NCBI GenBank assembly: GCA_030066475.1 | Contig: JASJBO010000289.1 | Span: 1 to 9,564 of the forward strand | DNA from: Myxococcota bacterium | GTDB lineage: Bacteria; Myxococcota_A; UBA9160; PR03 | Length of the DNA stretch: 9,564 bases | Reading direction: 5' to 3' | Part shown: positions 1 through 6,497 of the stretch, piece after piece | How the letters are laid out: each line of letters starts with the position of its first letter | How positions within the stretch are numbered: the first letter of the stretch is position 1 | Position numbers and translations under genes: made by a program | The notes under the pieces: generated by a model | Told to the model about the DNA's origin: nothing | What the model saw: the letters and a program-made list of their open reading frames with translations, nothing else | Databases searched by the model: none

Positions 1-1
1 C

Positions 2-1117
2 GCGGCCGCGGCGCCCAGCGGGCCCGCACGCGAGGCCAGCGCCCCGGCCGCAGGCTCGGCGCGTGACGCCCTGCACGCCCTGCTGCGCGAGGGCACCGAG
101 GCCGGCGCCTCCGACATCCACGTCCACAGCGGTGCCCCGCTGCGCTGGCGCCTCCACGGGGTGCTGACCGAGCGGGGCGAAGAGCCGCTCGACGCCGCCC
201 GCACCGACGCCATGCTGCGCTCGATCCTCGACGCCGAGGAGCTGCGCCGCTTCGAGGCCGACGGCGAGCTCGACCTCGCCTACACACTGCCCGGCGTGGG
301 CCGCTTCCGCGCCAACCTCTACCGCCAGCAGCGCGGCAGCGACGGCGTGTTCCGCGCCATCCCGAGCACGCCGCCCTCGCTCGAGTCGCTGGGCCTGCCG
401 AGCGCGCTGGCGCGGCTCACCAACTACCACCAGGGCATGGTGCTGGTGACCGGACCGGCCGGCTGCGGCAAGTCGGCGACGATGGCGGCCTTCCTCGACA
501 TCGTGAACGAGGAGCGCAGCGACCACATCCTGACGATCGAGGATCCGATCGAGACGGTGCACGCCTCGAAGCGCTGCCTGGTCAACCAGCGCCAGGTGCG
601 CTGCCACACCGAGACCTTCGCCCGCGCGCTGCGCGCCGCGCTGCGCGAGGACCCCGACGTGATCGCGATCGGCGAGCTGCGCGACCTCGAGACGATCTCG
701 CTGGCGCTCACCGCGGCGGAGACCGGCCACTTCGTGCTGGGTACGCTCCACACCAACAGCTCGATCCGCACCATCGACCGGCTGATCGGCGTGTTCCCGC
801 CCGACCAGCAGGGGCAGGTGCGCACGATGCTGTCGGAGTCGCTGCGCGCGGTGATCTCGCAGCGTCTGGTGGCGCGCGCCGACGGGCAGGGACGCGTCCC
901 CGCGCTCGAGGTGCTGGTGGTGAACAAGGCGGTCGGCAACCTGATCCGCGACAACAAGACCTTCCAGATCCGCTCCATCCTCCAGACCGGCGCCGCGCAG
1001 GGCATGTGCCTGCTCGACGACTCGCTCACGGCGCTGGTGAAGGAGGGCACCATCACCATCGAGGAGGCGCGCCGGCACTGCGAGGAGCCGAAGCGCTTCG
1101 CGGGCGGGGGGGCCTGA
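2..1117 (+). CDS. PilT/PilU-family type IV pilus retraction ATPase, first of a tandem pair (5' end outside the window)
   Basis: This is a secretion-superfamily hexameric ATPase of the PilT/PilU type, which powers pilus retraction at the inner membrane. The frame is open to the left edge, so the start is outside; an ATG-like start inside (GTG at 161) would remove the conserved ASDIHVHSG segment of the PilT N-terminal domain (about 107-133), so it is rejected. Before that lies an Ala/Pro-rich linker of at least 20 residues, suggesting an N-terminal extension. Walker A is GPAGCGKS (452-475), then an Asp box (LTIEDPIETVH), Walker B region VIAIGELRD (about 659-685) and the His box GTLHTNS. The Walker A is intact in GxxxxGKS form but differs from the usual GPTGSGKST. 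The PilT AIRNLIRE motif is AVGNLIRD here. It ends with TGA three bases before the second pilT gene, so the two are surely cotranscribed. PilT versus PilU cannot be settled from sequence alone. Confidence 0.9.
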   Translation, partial: AAAAPSGPAREASAPAAGSARDALHALLREGTEAGASDIHVHSGAPLRWRLHGVLTERGEEPLDAARTDAMLRSILDAEELRRFEADGELDLAYTLPGVGRFRANLYRQQRGSDGVFRAIPSTPPSLESLGLPSALARLTNYHQGMVLVTGPAGCGKSATMAAFLDIVNEERSDHILTIEDPIETVHASKRCLVNQRQVRCHTETFARALRAALREDPDVIAIGELRDLETISLALTAAETGHFVLGTLHTNSSIRTIDRLIGVFPPDQQGQVRTMLSESLRAVISQRLVARADGQGRVPALEVLVVNKAVGNLIRDNKTFQIRSILQTGAAQGMCLLDDSLTALVKEGTITIEEARRHCEEPKRFAGGGA

Positions 1118-1120
1118 GTC

Positions 1121-2185
1121 GTGGGCCGCATGGAGGACCTGCTGCGCCAGCTCCGCGACGACGGCGGCTCGGACGTGCACCTGGCCGCGGGCCAGCGGCC
1201 GCGCATGCGGCGCAAGGGCTCGCTCGACCCGATCGAGGGCTGGCCCGAGCTGTCCGACGCGGAGGTCCGCGAGCTGCTGCGCGAGATCGCCAGCGACATC
1301 CAGTTGGACGAGTACGACGCCTGCCACGACCTGGACTTCGCCTACGGCATCGAGGGCGTGGCGCGCTTCCGGGCCAACTACTTCGCGCAGGAGAACGGCG
1401 CGGGCGCGGTGTTCCGGATCATTCCCGAGGAGATCCTGACGCTTCAGGACCTCGGCCTGCCCAAGGCGATCGAGGGCTTCGCACACCTCGACCACGGCCT
1501 GGTGCTGGTGACCGGGCCGACGGGCTCGGGCAAGTCGACCACCCTGGCGGCGATCATCGACCAGATCAACCGGTCGTACGCCAAGCACATCCTGACCATC
1601 GAGGATCCGGTGGAGTTCGTGCACCCGAACCGGGAGTGCGTGTTCTCGCACCGTGAGGTCGGCATGCACACCGGCGGCTTCGGGCCGGCGCTGCGCGCCG
1701 CGCTGCGCGAGGACGCGGACGTGATCCTGGTGGGCGAGATGCGCGACTACGAGACCATCTCGCTGGCGCTCACCGCCGCCGAGATGGGGGCGCTGGTGTT
1801 CGGCACGCTGCACACCAACAGCGCCGCCAAGACCGTCGACCGCGTGATCGACGCCTTCCCGGCCGACGAGCAGCCCCAGGCGCGGCTGTCGCTGTCGGAG
1901 TCGCTGGCCGGCGTGGTGTCGCAGCTCCTGCTGCGCACGGCCGACGGCAAGGGCCGCTGCGCGGCCAACGAGATCCTGGTGCGCACCAGCGGGCTGTCCA
2001 ACGTGATCCGCGAGGGCAACACGCCGATGCTGCTGAACATCATCCAGTCGGGGAAGCAGCAGGGCATGCAGACGATGGACGACGCGCTGTTCCAGCTGGT
2101 GCAGGACAAGCGCATCGACCCCGAGGACGCCTACCGCAAGGCCCACGACAAGTCGCGCTTCGAGCGCTTCGCGCCGGCCGACTGA
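1121..2185 (+). CDS. PilT/PilU-family type IV pilus retraction ATPase, second of a tandem pair
   Basis: This 354-residue protein matches the usual PilT length (about 345-380) and should disassemble type IV pili for twitching motility, adhesion or DNA uptake. The N-terminal PAS-like domain begins with GGSDVHLAAG (15-24). The core has Walker A GPTGSGKST (132-140), Asp box LTIEDPVEFVH (158-168), Walker B region VILVGEMRD (201-209) and His box GTLHTNS (228-234); these are close to textbook PilT. The AIRNLIRE-like motif reads GLSNVIRE. The GTG at 1121 has a run of seven Gs (1106-1112) as ribosome binding site about 8 nt upstream; an ATG at 1130 is a possible alternative that shortens it by three residues. 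It follows the first pilT gene by three bases and is clearly its paralogue, with the same motif order and similar blocks such as ALRAALRED and ETISLALTAAE. It ends 21 bp from the convergent protease gene, with no obvious terminator between. Confidence 0.93.
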   Translation: MGRMEDLLRQLRDDGGSDVHLAAGQRPRMRRKGSLDPIEGWPELSDAEVRELLREIASDIQLDEYDACHDLDFAYGIEGVARFRANYFAQENGAGAVFRIIPEEILTLQDLGLPKAIEGFAHLDHGLVLVTGPTGSGKSTTLAAIIDQINRSYAKHILTIEDPVEFVHPNRECVFSHREVGMHTGGFGPALRAALREDADVILVGEMRDYETISLALTAAEMGALVFGTLHTNSAAKTVDRVIDAFPADEQPQARLSLSESLAGVVSQLLLRTADGKGRCAANEILVRTSGLSNVIREGNTPMLLNIIQSGKQQGMQTMDDALFQLVQDKRIDPEDAYRKAHDKSRFERFAPAD

Positions 2186-2206
2186 GACGCGCGGCGCACC
2201 CGCCCC

Positions 2207-3487
2207 TCAGCGCGACGCGGGCCGCACCTCCAGCGTCTCGAGCATCGCCAGGAACCACGGATCGAAACCGCCGCGCAGGGCCGTGGGCGAGTCGGTGATG
2301 ACGACGATCAGGCGCCCGTCGCCGGTCTCGACGAAGACGTGGTCCTCGGTGGTCGCACCGCCGCGCTGGAGCACGCGCATGCCGAAGGCGGGCTGGCCCG
2401 CCACGCGCAGCTCGCCCTGCTCGATCACCTCCCCGCGGCCGACGTGGCCGGCGCCGTAGCGGTCGATGTAGCTCTCGATGGTGGGGTAGCTGCGCACGAT
2501 CACCTGGAACGAGGCCTCGTAGTCCCACGGGATGCCGTCCACCGCGACGGCCCCGCGCGGCGCGGGAATCGCGAGCCAGCCCTCGGCGAAGCGGATCGAG
2601 AAGCCGTGCTCGTGGTCGCGCCAAGGCGGCGACGCGAGGCGGGGCGGACCGTCGGGTGCGGTCGCCGCGGGCCGCTCGGGCGAGGTGCCGGACGGCACCC
2701 GGGCGTACACGGTCCCGTTCGGGACGTCGTAGAGCGCGGTGAACGAGTTGACGTCCTCGGTCGAGAGCTGGTCGACCCGGCGGTCGCGCGCGATCTCGAA
2801 CATCAGGTCGGCCGGGATCGGGCTGTGGCCGCGCATGCCGAGCGCGTGGCCGAGCTCGTGCAGGGCGATGCGCTGGACCTGGTCGGGCGGCAGCAGCCCG
2901 TGCTCGTCGGCGAGGTAGATCTCCACCTCGGGCACCTCGAACTCCACCTCGAGCCGGCCGTCGTCGGGGTCTCCGCCCGTCACGCGGCACGCCTCGACCA
3001 CGGGCGTGAGACCGAGCACCTGCACGCCCTCCTCCGGCGCCGGGCCGCGCTCGCCGATCAGGCGCAGGCGCAGATCGGCCTCCTCGACCCGCTCGACGCG
3101 GCGAAAGCGGACCACCTGGGGCAGCGCGCCCTCCCACGAGGCGATCGCGCCGTCCAACGCCTCGACGTAGCTCGCGGGCTCCTCGGGCTGGAACTCGTCC
3201 TGGACGTCCGCACCGATCACCGGCGGCTCCACGTGGATCGCGAGCGGGAAGCGCGCGTTGTCCCAGCGGCAGAACACCAGGGCGTCGCGCTCACCGTCGG
3301 CCAGCGCGAAGCGGTGCACCATGAAGGGCAGGTAGTTCGGCTCGGGCAGCTCGGGGAAGCCGCGGCGGAAGGCCGCGTAGTCGAAGCGACTGGGCGTGAA
3401 CGAGGTGCGCGACGGCGTGGCCACGGGGCCGGCGCAGCTCGAGGACACCAGCAGCAGCCCGCCGGCGAGCGCGCCGATCCGCCTCAA
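2207..3487 (-). CDS. Predicted lipoprotein with matrixin-like zinc metalloprotease domain and a C-terminal PsbP/DUF1795-like domain
   Basis: A 426-residue predicted exported protein. The N-terminus is basic (MRR), then a hydrophobic stretch (5-14) and Cys18 in LLLVSSSC, a weak lipobox, so lipoprotein anchoring is likely but not certain. The central domain carries HELGHALGMRGH (210-221), the HExxHxxGxxH zinc site of metzincins, with Met229 in ADLMF as probable Met-turn; this matches the matrixin (M10) type of bacterial protease. After a Pro-rich linker (about 265-290) a second domain starts HGFSIRFAEGWLAIP (294-308), resembling PsbP/DUF1795-type alpha-beta domains; that likeness is from memory and weak. 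The start is TTG at 3487, the only sensible start in frame after smpB: its last two bases are the first two of the smpB TGA (TTGA), and GGAGGG lies 5 nt upstream (3493-3498). The frame stays open far into smpB, but that part is a shadow. Substrate unknown. Confidence 0.85.
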   Translation of the reverse strand: MRRIGALAGGLLLVSSSCAGPVATPSRTSFTPSRFDYAAFRRGFPELPEPNYLPFMVHRFALADGERDALVFCRWDNARFPLAIHVEPPVIGADVQDEFQPEEPASYVEALDGAIASWEGALPQVVRFRRVERVEEADLRLRLIGERGPAPEEGVQVLGLTPVVEACRVTGGDPDDGRLEVEFEVPEVEIYLADEHGLLPPDQVQRIALHELGHALGMRGHSPIPADLMFEIARDRRVDQLSTEDVNSFTALYDVPNGTVYARVPSGTSPERPAATAPDGPPRLASPPWRDHEHGFSIRFAEGWLAIPAPRGAVAVDGIPWDYEASFQVIVRSYPTIESYIDRYGAGHVGRGEVIEQGELRVAGQPAFGMRVLQRGGATTEDHVFVETGDGRLIVVITDSPTALRGGFDPWFLAMLETLEVRPASR

Positions 3488-3954
3488 CCGCGCCCTCCGC
3501 GCCGCATCACCCGCGCCACCTCGCGCTGCTCCTCGCGCTTGCGGATCGACTCGCGCTTGTCGTACTTGCGCTTGCCCCGCGCCAGCCCCAGCTCGACCTT
3601 GGCGCGCCCATCGCGGAAGTAGAGCGAGAGCGCCACCAGCGTGAGGCCGCGCTCGGCGATCTGACCGCTCAGCTTCGCGATCTCCCGGCGGTGGAGCAGC
3701 AGCTTGCGCTCGCGGCGCGGGTCGGGGTTGTCGCGGCCGGCCTCCTTGTAGGGACTGATGTGCGCGTTCACCAGCCACGCCTCGCCGCGCCGGATCGTCG
3801 CGTAGGCGTCGGACAGGTTCGCCTTGCCGGCCCGCAGCGACTTCACCTCGGGCCCGACCAGCACCAGCCCCGCCTCCACCGTATCGAGGATCTCGTAGTC
3901 GAACCGCGCCCGCCGGTTCGTCGCAACGACCTTCCGCCCCCCCGCCTCTCCCAT
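3484..3954 (-). CDS. smpB: SsrA-binding protein SmpB
   Basis: SmpB binds the tRNA-like part of tmRNA and delivers it to ribosomes stalled on broken mRNAs, so that the nascent peptide is tagged for proteolysis (trans-translation, cytoplasm). At 156 residues it has the usual length (about 150-160). Family signatures in order: NRRARFDYEI near the start (13-22), GPEVKSLR (34-41), the AHISPYKEAGRDNPDPRRERKLL block (about 64-86), LVALSLYFRDGRAKVELGLARGKRKYDKR (106-134) and a basic C-terminal tail that in the family enters the mRNA channel. The ATG at 3954 follows a G run and fits the family N-terminus. It lies 98 bp downstream of panD on the same strand, and its TGA overlaps the TTG of the protease gene, so that gene is probably translated by coupling to smpB. 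No ssrA gene is visible in the window. Confidence 0.96.
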   Translation of the reverse strand: MGEAGGRKVVATNRRARFDYEILDTVEAGLVLVGPEVKSLRAGKANLSDAYATIRRGEAWLVNAHISPYKEAGRDNPDPRRERKLLLHRREIAKLSGQIAERGLTLVALSLYFRDGRAKVELGLARGKRKYDKRESIRKREEQREVARVMRRGGRG

Positions 3955-4052
3955 CCCCCGATCCTAGCTGATGGACTTCGCTCGCCTGCGGCTCGCTGCG
4001 CGCGCCCTTCGGGCGCTTGCAGGGAGCTTCCGCCGCGCCCACTCTCGGGGGG
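3955..4052. repeat. panD-smpB spacer with GC hairpin and a short imperfect direct repeat
   Basis: This 98-bp gap holds an imperfect direct repeat, GCTCGCCTGCG (3980-3990) then GCTCGCTGCG (3991-4000), followed directly by a 6-bp hairpin, GCGCCC/GGGCGC with a three-base TTC loop (4002-4016). There is no T-run on either side in the minus-strand direction, so it is not a standard intrinsic terminator. It could be a REP-like intergenic element or a stabilising 3' structure after panD. A TAGGAT hexamer at 3961-3966 (minus strand) could be a -10 box for smpB, but I see no matching -35 box. Confidence 0.35.
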
Positions 4053-4403
4053 CTACTCGCGGATGCGGTTGTGGGGGTCGACGAAGATGCGGCGGGCGTG
4101 CCAGTCCTGGGCTTCGGTGTCGTCGGTCTGGACGAAGCTGGCGATGATGACGATGTCGTGGGGCTTGACGAGATGGGCCGCGGCGCCGTTGATGCAGATC
4201 TCGCCGCTGCCGGCCTCGCCCTCGATCGCGTAGGTGCGCAGGCGGGCGCCGTTGGTGCAGTCCCAGACCTCGACCGACTCGTAGGGCAGGATGTCGGCCG
4301 CGCGCAGCAGGTCGGTGTCGATCGAGATGCTGCCCTCGTACTCGACGTTCGCCTCGGTGACCGTGGCGCGGTGGATCTTCGACTTGAGCATGGTGCGGAT
4401 CAT
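4053..4403 (-). CDS. panD: Aspartate 1-decarboxylase proenzyme PanD
   Basis: PanD makes beta-alanine from L-aspartate for pantothenate synthesis, using a pyruvoyl group formed by self-cleavage between Gly24 and Ser25. The 116-residue sequence keeps E. coli numbering exactly: MIRTML start, Lys9, His11, Tyr22-Glu23-Gly24-Ser25 cleavage site, Arg54, Thr57, Tyr58 and Asn72-Gly-Ala-Ala. It ends some ten residues earlier than the E. coli enzyme (126), in the variable tail. The start is ATG 4403, giving the family N-terminus MIRTM; ATG 4391 would lose it. That ATG overlaps the panC stop in ATGA (4400-4403), and GGAGAGA lies about 10 nt upstream, so translation is likely coupled to panC. As the last of panB-panC-panD it supplies the second substrate of PanC. 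Maturation factors such as PanM/PanZ occur only in enterobacteria, so self-processing is expected here. Confidence 0.97.
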   Translation of the reverse strand: MIRTMLKSKIHRATVTEANVEYEGSISIDTDLLRAADILPYESVEVWDCTNGARLRTYAIEGEAGSGEICINGAAAHLVKPHDIVIIASFVQTDDTEAQDWHARRIFVDPHNRIRE

Positions 4404-5287
4404 CGCGGAGTCTCTCCGGGTTGGAGTACGCGGTTGTCGATCAGGCGGACCCGCGCGTCGGGGCCCTGCGCGGGAACGGGAAAGCGGACGGCGAGCGCGA
4501 GCAGCGCCGGTCCGCTCAACGAGGCGGGAGCGGTGGCGAGGGTGTCGGGATCGCGCAGCTCGGCGTAGTCGATCTCGGCGTGCGGCGCGGCCTCGAGCTC
4601 CTTGCGCACGCGCTCGAGCAGCGCGCCCGCCGCGCGCTCGCCGGCCGCGACGGCCGCCTCCGCGGCGTCGAGCGCGCGCGAGAGAGAGCGCGCCTCGCGC
4701 CGCATCTCGGGATCGAGGTAGGCGTTGCGGCTCGACATCGCCAGCCCGTCGGCCTCGCGCACGATCGGCGCGCCGACGATCTCGACGTCGAGCAGCAGGT
4801 CTCGGACCAGCCGCCGCACCACCTGGAGCTGCTGGAAGTCCTTGGACCCGAACACCGCGACGTGCGGGCGCGACGCCACCAGGAGCTTCGTCACGACCGT
4901 CGCGACGCCGCGGAAGAACACCGGCCGCGACACGCCGCACAGCGGCTGCTGGAGCTCGGCCACCTCGACCCAGGTCTGCGCGCCCTCGGGATAGAGTGCC
5001 TCACGCGCCGGCAGGAAGACGGCGTCGACGCCCGCCTCGCGGCACTTGGCCAGGTCGCCCTCGGGATCGCGCGGGTAGCTGGCCAGGTCCTCGCCCGGCG
5101 CGAACTGCGTGGGATTCACGAAGATGGTGGCGATCACCGCGTCGGCCCGGCGCCGCGCCTCGACCACCAGCGACAGGTGGCCGGCGTGCAGCGCGCCCAT
5201 CGTGGGCACGAGCCCCACCCGGCGCCCCGCGGCGCGCTCGCCGTCCGCGAACGCGCGCAGCTCCTCGACGGTCCGCAGCACCCGCAT
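4400..5287 (-). CDS. panC: Pantothenate synthetase PanC (pantoate-beta-alanine ligase)
   Basis: PanC joins D-pantoate and beta-alanine with ATP, by way of a pantoyl-adenylate, to make pantothenate in the cytoplasm. At 295 residues it is of normal length (about 280-310). Seen in order: [10 protein letters not shown] (28-37) with the HIGH-type ATP-binding His34 and His37, NPTQF (58-62) with Asn58 and Gln61 for pantoate, GSKDFQQ (147-153) with Lys149, Asp150 and Gln153, and SSRN (184-187), the KMSKS-like loop. The usually conserved RPGHFRGV segment reads RPVFFRGV (121-128): Gly-His is replaced by Val-Phe; the listed catalytic residues are all still present. ATG 5287 shares its A with the panB stop (TGATG), with AAGG 7 nt upstream. 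The TGA overlaps the panD start. The three genes form one operon. Confidence 0.97.
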   Translation of the reverse strand: MRVLRTVEELRAFADGERAAGRRVGLVPTMGALHAGHLSLVVEARRRADAVIATIFVNPTQFAPGEDLASYPRDPEGDLAKCREAGVDAVFLPAREALYPEGAQTWVEVAELQQPLCGVSRPVFFRGVATVVTKLLVASRPHVAVFGSKDFQQLQVVRRLVRDLLLDVEIVGAPIVREADGLAMSSRNAYLDPEMRREARSLSRALDAAEAAVAAGERAAGALLERVRKELEAAPHAEIDYAELRDPDTLATAPASLSGPALLALAVRFPVPAQGPDARVRLIDNRVLQPGETPR

Positions 5288-6144
5288 CAGCGCGCCTTGT
5301 AGGTGTGCTCCTCGGCCGGGAACTTGCTCTCGGACACCTCTTCGGCGAACGCGCGCGCGGCCTTCGACGCGAGCGCACCCAGGCTCGCGTACTGCTTCAC
5401 GAAGCTCGGCGTCCAGTCGTTCAGCCCCAGCATGTCGTGCATCACCAGGACCTGTCCGTCGCAGTGCGGGCCCGCGCCGATCCCGATGGTGGGGATGCGG
5501 AGCTTGCGCGTCACGTCGGCCGCCACGTCCTCGGGCATGCCCTCGAGCACGATCGCGAAGGCGCCGGCGGCCTCGACCGCCTGGGCGTCGGCGATCACCC
5601 GCTGGCGCGAGCTCTCGGTGCGCCCCTGCACGCGAAAGCCGCCCATCCGGTTCACCGCCTGCGGCGTGAGGCCCACGTGGCCCATCACGGGGATCTCCGC
5701 CGAGGCGATGCGCGCGATGGTCTCGGCCATGCCCGCGCCGCCCTCGAGCTTGACGGCGTTGGCGCCACCCTCCTTCACCAGGCGGATCGCGCTCCGCACC
5801 GCGTCCTCGGGCGAGACGTGATAGGACCCGAACGGCATGTCGCCGATCACCAGCGCCCGGGAGGCGGCGCGGCTGACCAGCCGCGTGTGGTAGACCACCT
5901 CGTCCAGCGTCACCGGCAGCGTCGTGTCGTGGCCCTGCACCACGTTGCCGAGGCTGTCGCCGACCAGCAGGCAGTCGATCCCGGCCTCGTCGAACACGCG
6001 GGCGAAGGCGAAGTCGTAGGCGGTGAGCATGGTGAAGCGCTCGCCGCGGCGCTTGCGGGCCGCCAGCGTACGCACCGTCACGCGGTGCTCACGGGTGCTG
6101 GAGACCGAGACCGCGGTCCGCTCGGGAGACGGGTAGCTGGACAT
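5287..6144 (-). CDS. panB: 3-methyl-2-oxobutanoate hydroxymethyltransferase PanB (ketopantoate hydroxymethyltransferase)
   Basis: PanB adds a hydroxymethyl group from 5,10-methylene-tetrahydrofolate to 2-ketoisovalerate, the first committed step to pantothenate. It is a 285-residue TIM-barrel protein. Metal and catalytic residues line up with the family: Asp63 in VGDSLG, Asp102 in IGDMPF, Lys132 and Glu134 in VKLEGG, and Glu201 in VLEGMP. Other signatures are TAYD (41-44), [10 protein letters not shown] (70-79), GHVGLTPQ (155-162), GIGAG and VMHDMLGL, with FPAEEHTY at the end. The N-terminus is about 20 residues longer than in E. coli. The start is ATG 6144, because GGAGGG lies 7 nt upstream (6152-6157); an in-frame ATG at 6183 has no ribosome binding site and its extra residues look random. 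It heads panBCD and sits behind a structured leader ending in a terminator, so it is probably controlled by attenuation. Confidence 0.97.
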   Translation of the reverse strand: MSSYPSPERTAVSVSSTREHRVTVRTLAARKRRGERFTMLTAYDFAFARVFDEAGIDCLLVGDSLGNVVQGHDTTLPVTLDEVVYHTRLVSRAASRALVIGDMPFGSYHVSPEDAVRSAIRLVKEGGANAVKLEGGAGMAETIARIASAEIPVMGHVGLTPQAVNRMGGFRVQGRTESSRQRVIADAQAVEAAGAFAIVLEGMPEDVAADVTRKLRIPTIGIGAGPHCDGQVLVMHDMLGLNDWTPSFVKQYASLGALASKAARAFAEEVSESKFPAEEHTYKAR

Positions 6145-6151
6145 GGGGGAG

Positions 6152-6157
6152 CCCTCC
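6152..6157 (-). promoter_or_regulatory. Ribosome binding site of panB (GGAGGG)
   Basis: GGAGGG on the minus strand, 7 nt before ATG 6144. It decides between two in-frame ATG codons (6144 and 6183) in favour of 6144. Confidence 0.8.
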
Positions 6158-6200
6158 GGCGCCCGGGTCGGCCGGAACGGCATCGCTGAGTCCAGAACGC

Positions 6201-6234
6201 AAAAACGCGCCCGCCGGCTGGGGCCGGAGGCGCG
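6201..6234 (-). terminator. Intrinsic terminator in the panB leader (attenuator or small RNA end)
   Basis: On the minus strand an 11-bp GC hairpin is followed by five Ts. In forward coordinates the arms are CGCGCC (6206-6211) with GGCGCG (6229-6234), and CCGGC (6214-6218) with GCCGG (6223-6227), with a 4-base loop, a CG bulge on one arm and an A bulge on the other. The T-run is 6201-6205. No plus-strand gene ends here, so it must act on minus-strand transcripts coming from the promoter at 6498-6527 or from pilZ. It sits about 55 nt before the panB start codon, the usual place for an attenuator. It could instead be the end of an independent RNA of about 290 nt. Confidence 0.75.
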
Positions 6235-6270
6235 ATCGAATCGCCGCTTCGCCGACTCGGGGTCCCGGTC

Positions 6271-6300
6271 CTCTGGACTCCTCCGGATCTCTCTGGATCT
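6271..6300 (-). repeat. Three tandem decamers in the panB leader
   Basis: Read on the minus strand these are AGATCCAGAG (6300-6291), AGATCCGGAG (6290-6281) and GAGTCCAGAG (6280-6271), back to back. The first two differ at one base. They form the 3' half of the bulged-A hairpin and the segment that can pair with the terminator. Confidence 0.6.
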
Positions 6301-6497
6301 CGGAGGTCGGGGTCCGTCGCCGACGGTGCCGGGTGCGATCCGCTCTGCTCACCTCCGTCTCGGTCCGCCGTGGATCCGAGCGTGGCTCGCTGGAGGGCTC
6401 GTCCTTGCTGGTTCCGAACTGACCGCGGCCGGCCGGTCCGGGCATCTTTGGTCTGCCCGATGAAGATCGCCCCGTGCGATTCCCCTCGGGCGACGAC

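Larger units (their letters stand above)
6145..6491 (-). ncRNA. Structured 5' leader of panBCD, riboswitch-like or attenuator candidate (possible 'pan' RNA)
   Basis: About 350 nt of minus-strand transcript without a credible gene. Local hairpins in order of transcription: AUCGC/GCGAU (6480-6466), CGGGCA/UGCCCG with a 9-nt A-rich loop (6459-6439), GACCG/CGGUC (6438-6421), CGAGC/GCUCG with a 3-nt loop (6389-6377), CCGUC/GACGG inside a larger ACGGAGGU/ACCUCCG closure (6358-6301), a 10-bp hairpin with one bulged A (6306-6280), and the terminator. The established 'pan' motif lies in 5' leaders of pan genes of Firmicutes, Chloroflexi and deltaproteobacteria, and is described as a hairpin with two bulged As, often in tandem. 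I cannot confirm a match by eye. I looked for tmRNA, RNase P and SRP RNA signatures and found none. Alternative: an independent RNA of about 290 nt ending at the terminator. Confidence 0.5.

Noticed and set aside
2186..2206. Bidirectional terminator between pilT and the protease gene
   Set aside because: Only 21 bp, GC-rich, without a clear hairpin or T-run.
3488..4042. Extension of the protease frame upstream to make a 611-residue protein
   Set aside because: This part is the out-of-frame reading of smpB and the spacer, rich in Arg, Gly and Ala, with no domain; TTG 3487 has a strong ribosome binding site and leads straight into a signal sequence.
4670..4700. GCGCGC GAGAGAGA GCGCGC inverted repeat
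   Set aside because: It lies inside panC in a well-conserved reading frame and follows from Ala/Arg/Ser codon use.
6145..6183. Longer panB start at ATG 6183
   Set aside because: No ribosome binding site, non-conserved extra 13 residues, and a much better site before ATG 6144.
4291..6189. Long plus-strand frame of 632 codons
   Set aside because: Arg/Pro/Ala-rich shadow opposite panD, panC and panB, which are certain by their motifs. The same holds for plus-strand frames at 2339-3622, 6474-8108 and 7724-8956.
6201..6491. tmRNA, RNase P RNA or SRP RNA
   Set aside because: No T-arm with CCA end, no GAGGAAAGUCC, and no GGAAGCAGC-type SRP loop on either strand. A 6S-like RNA cannot be excluded by eye but the segment pairing does not suggest one long open-bubble hairpin.
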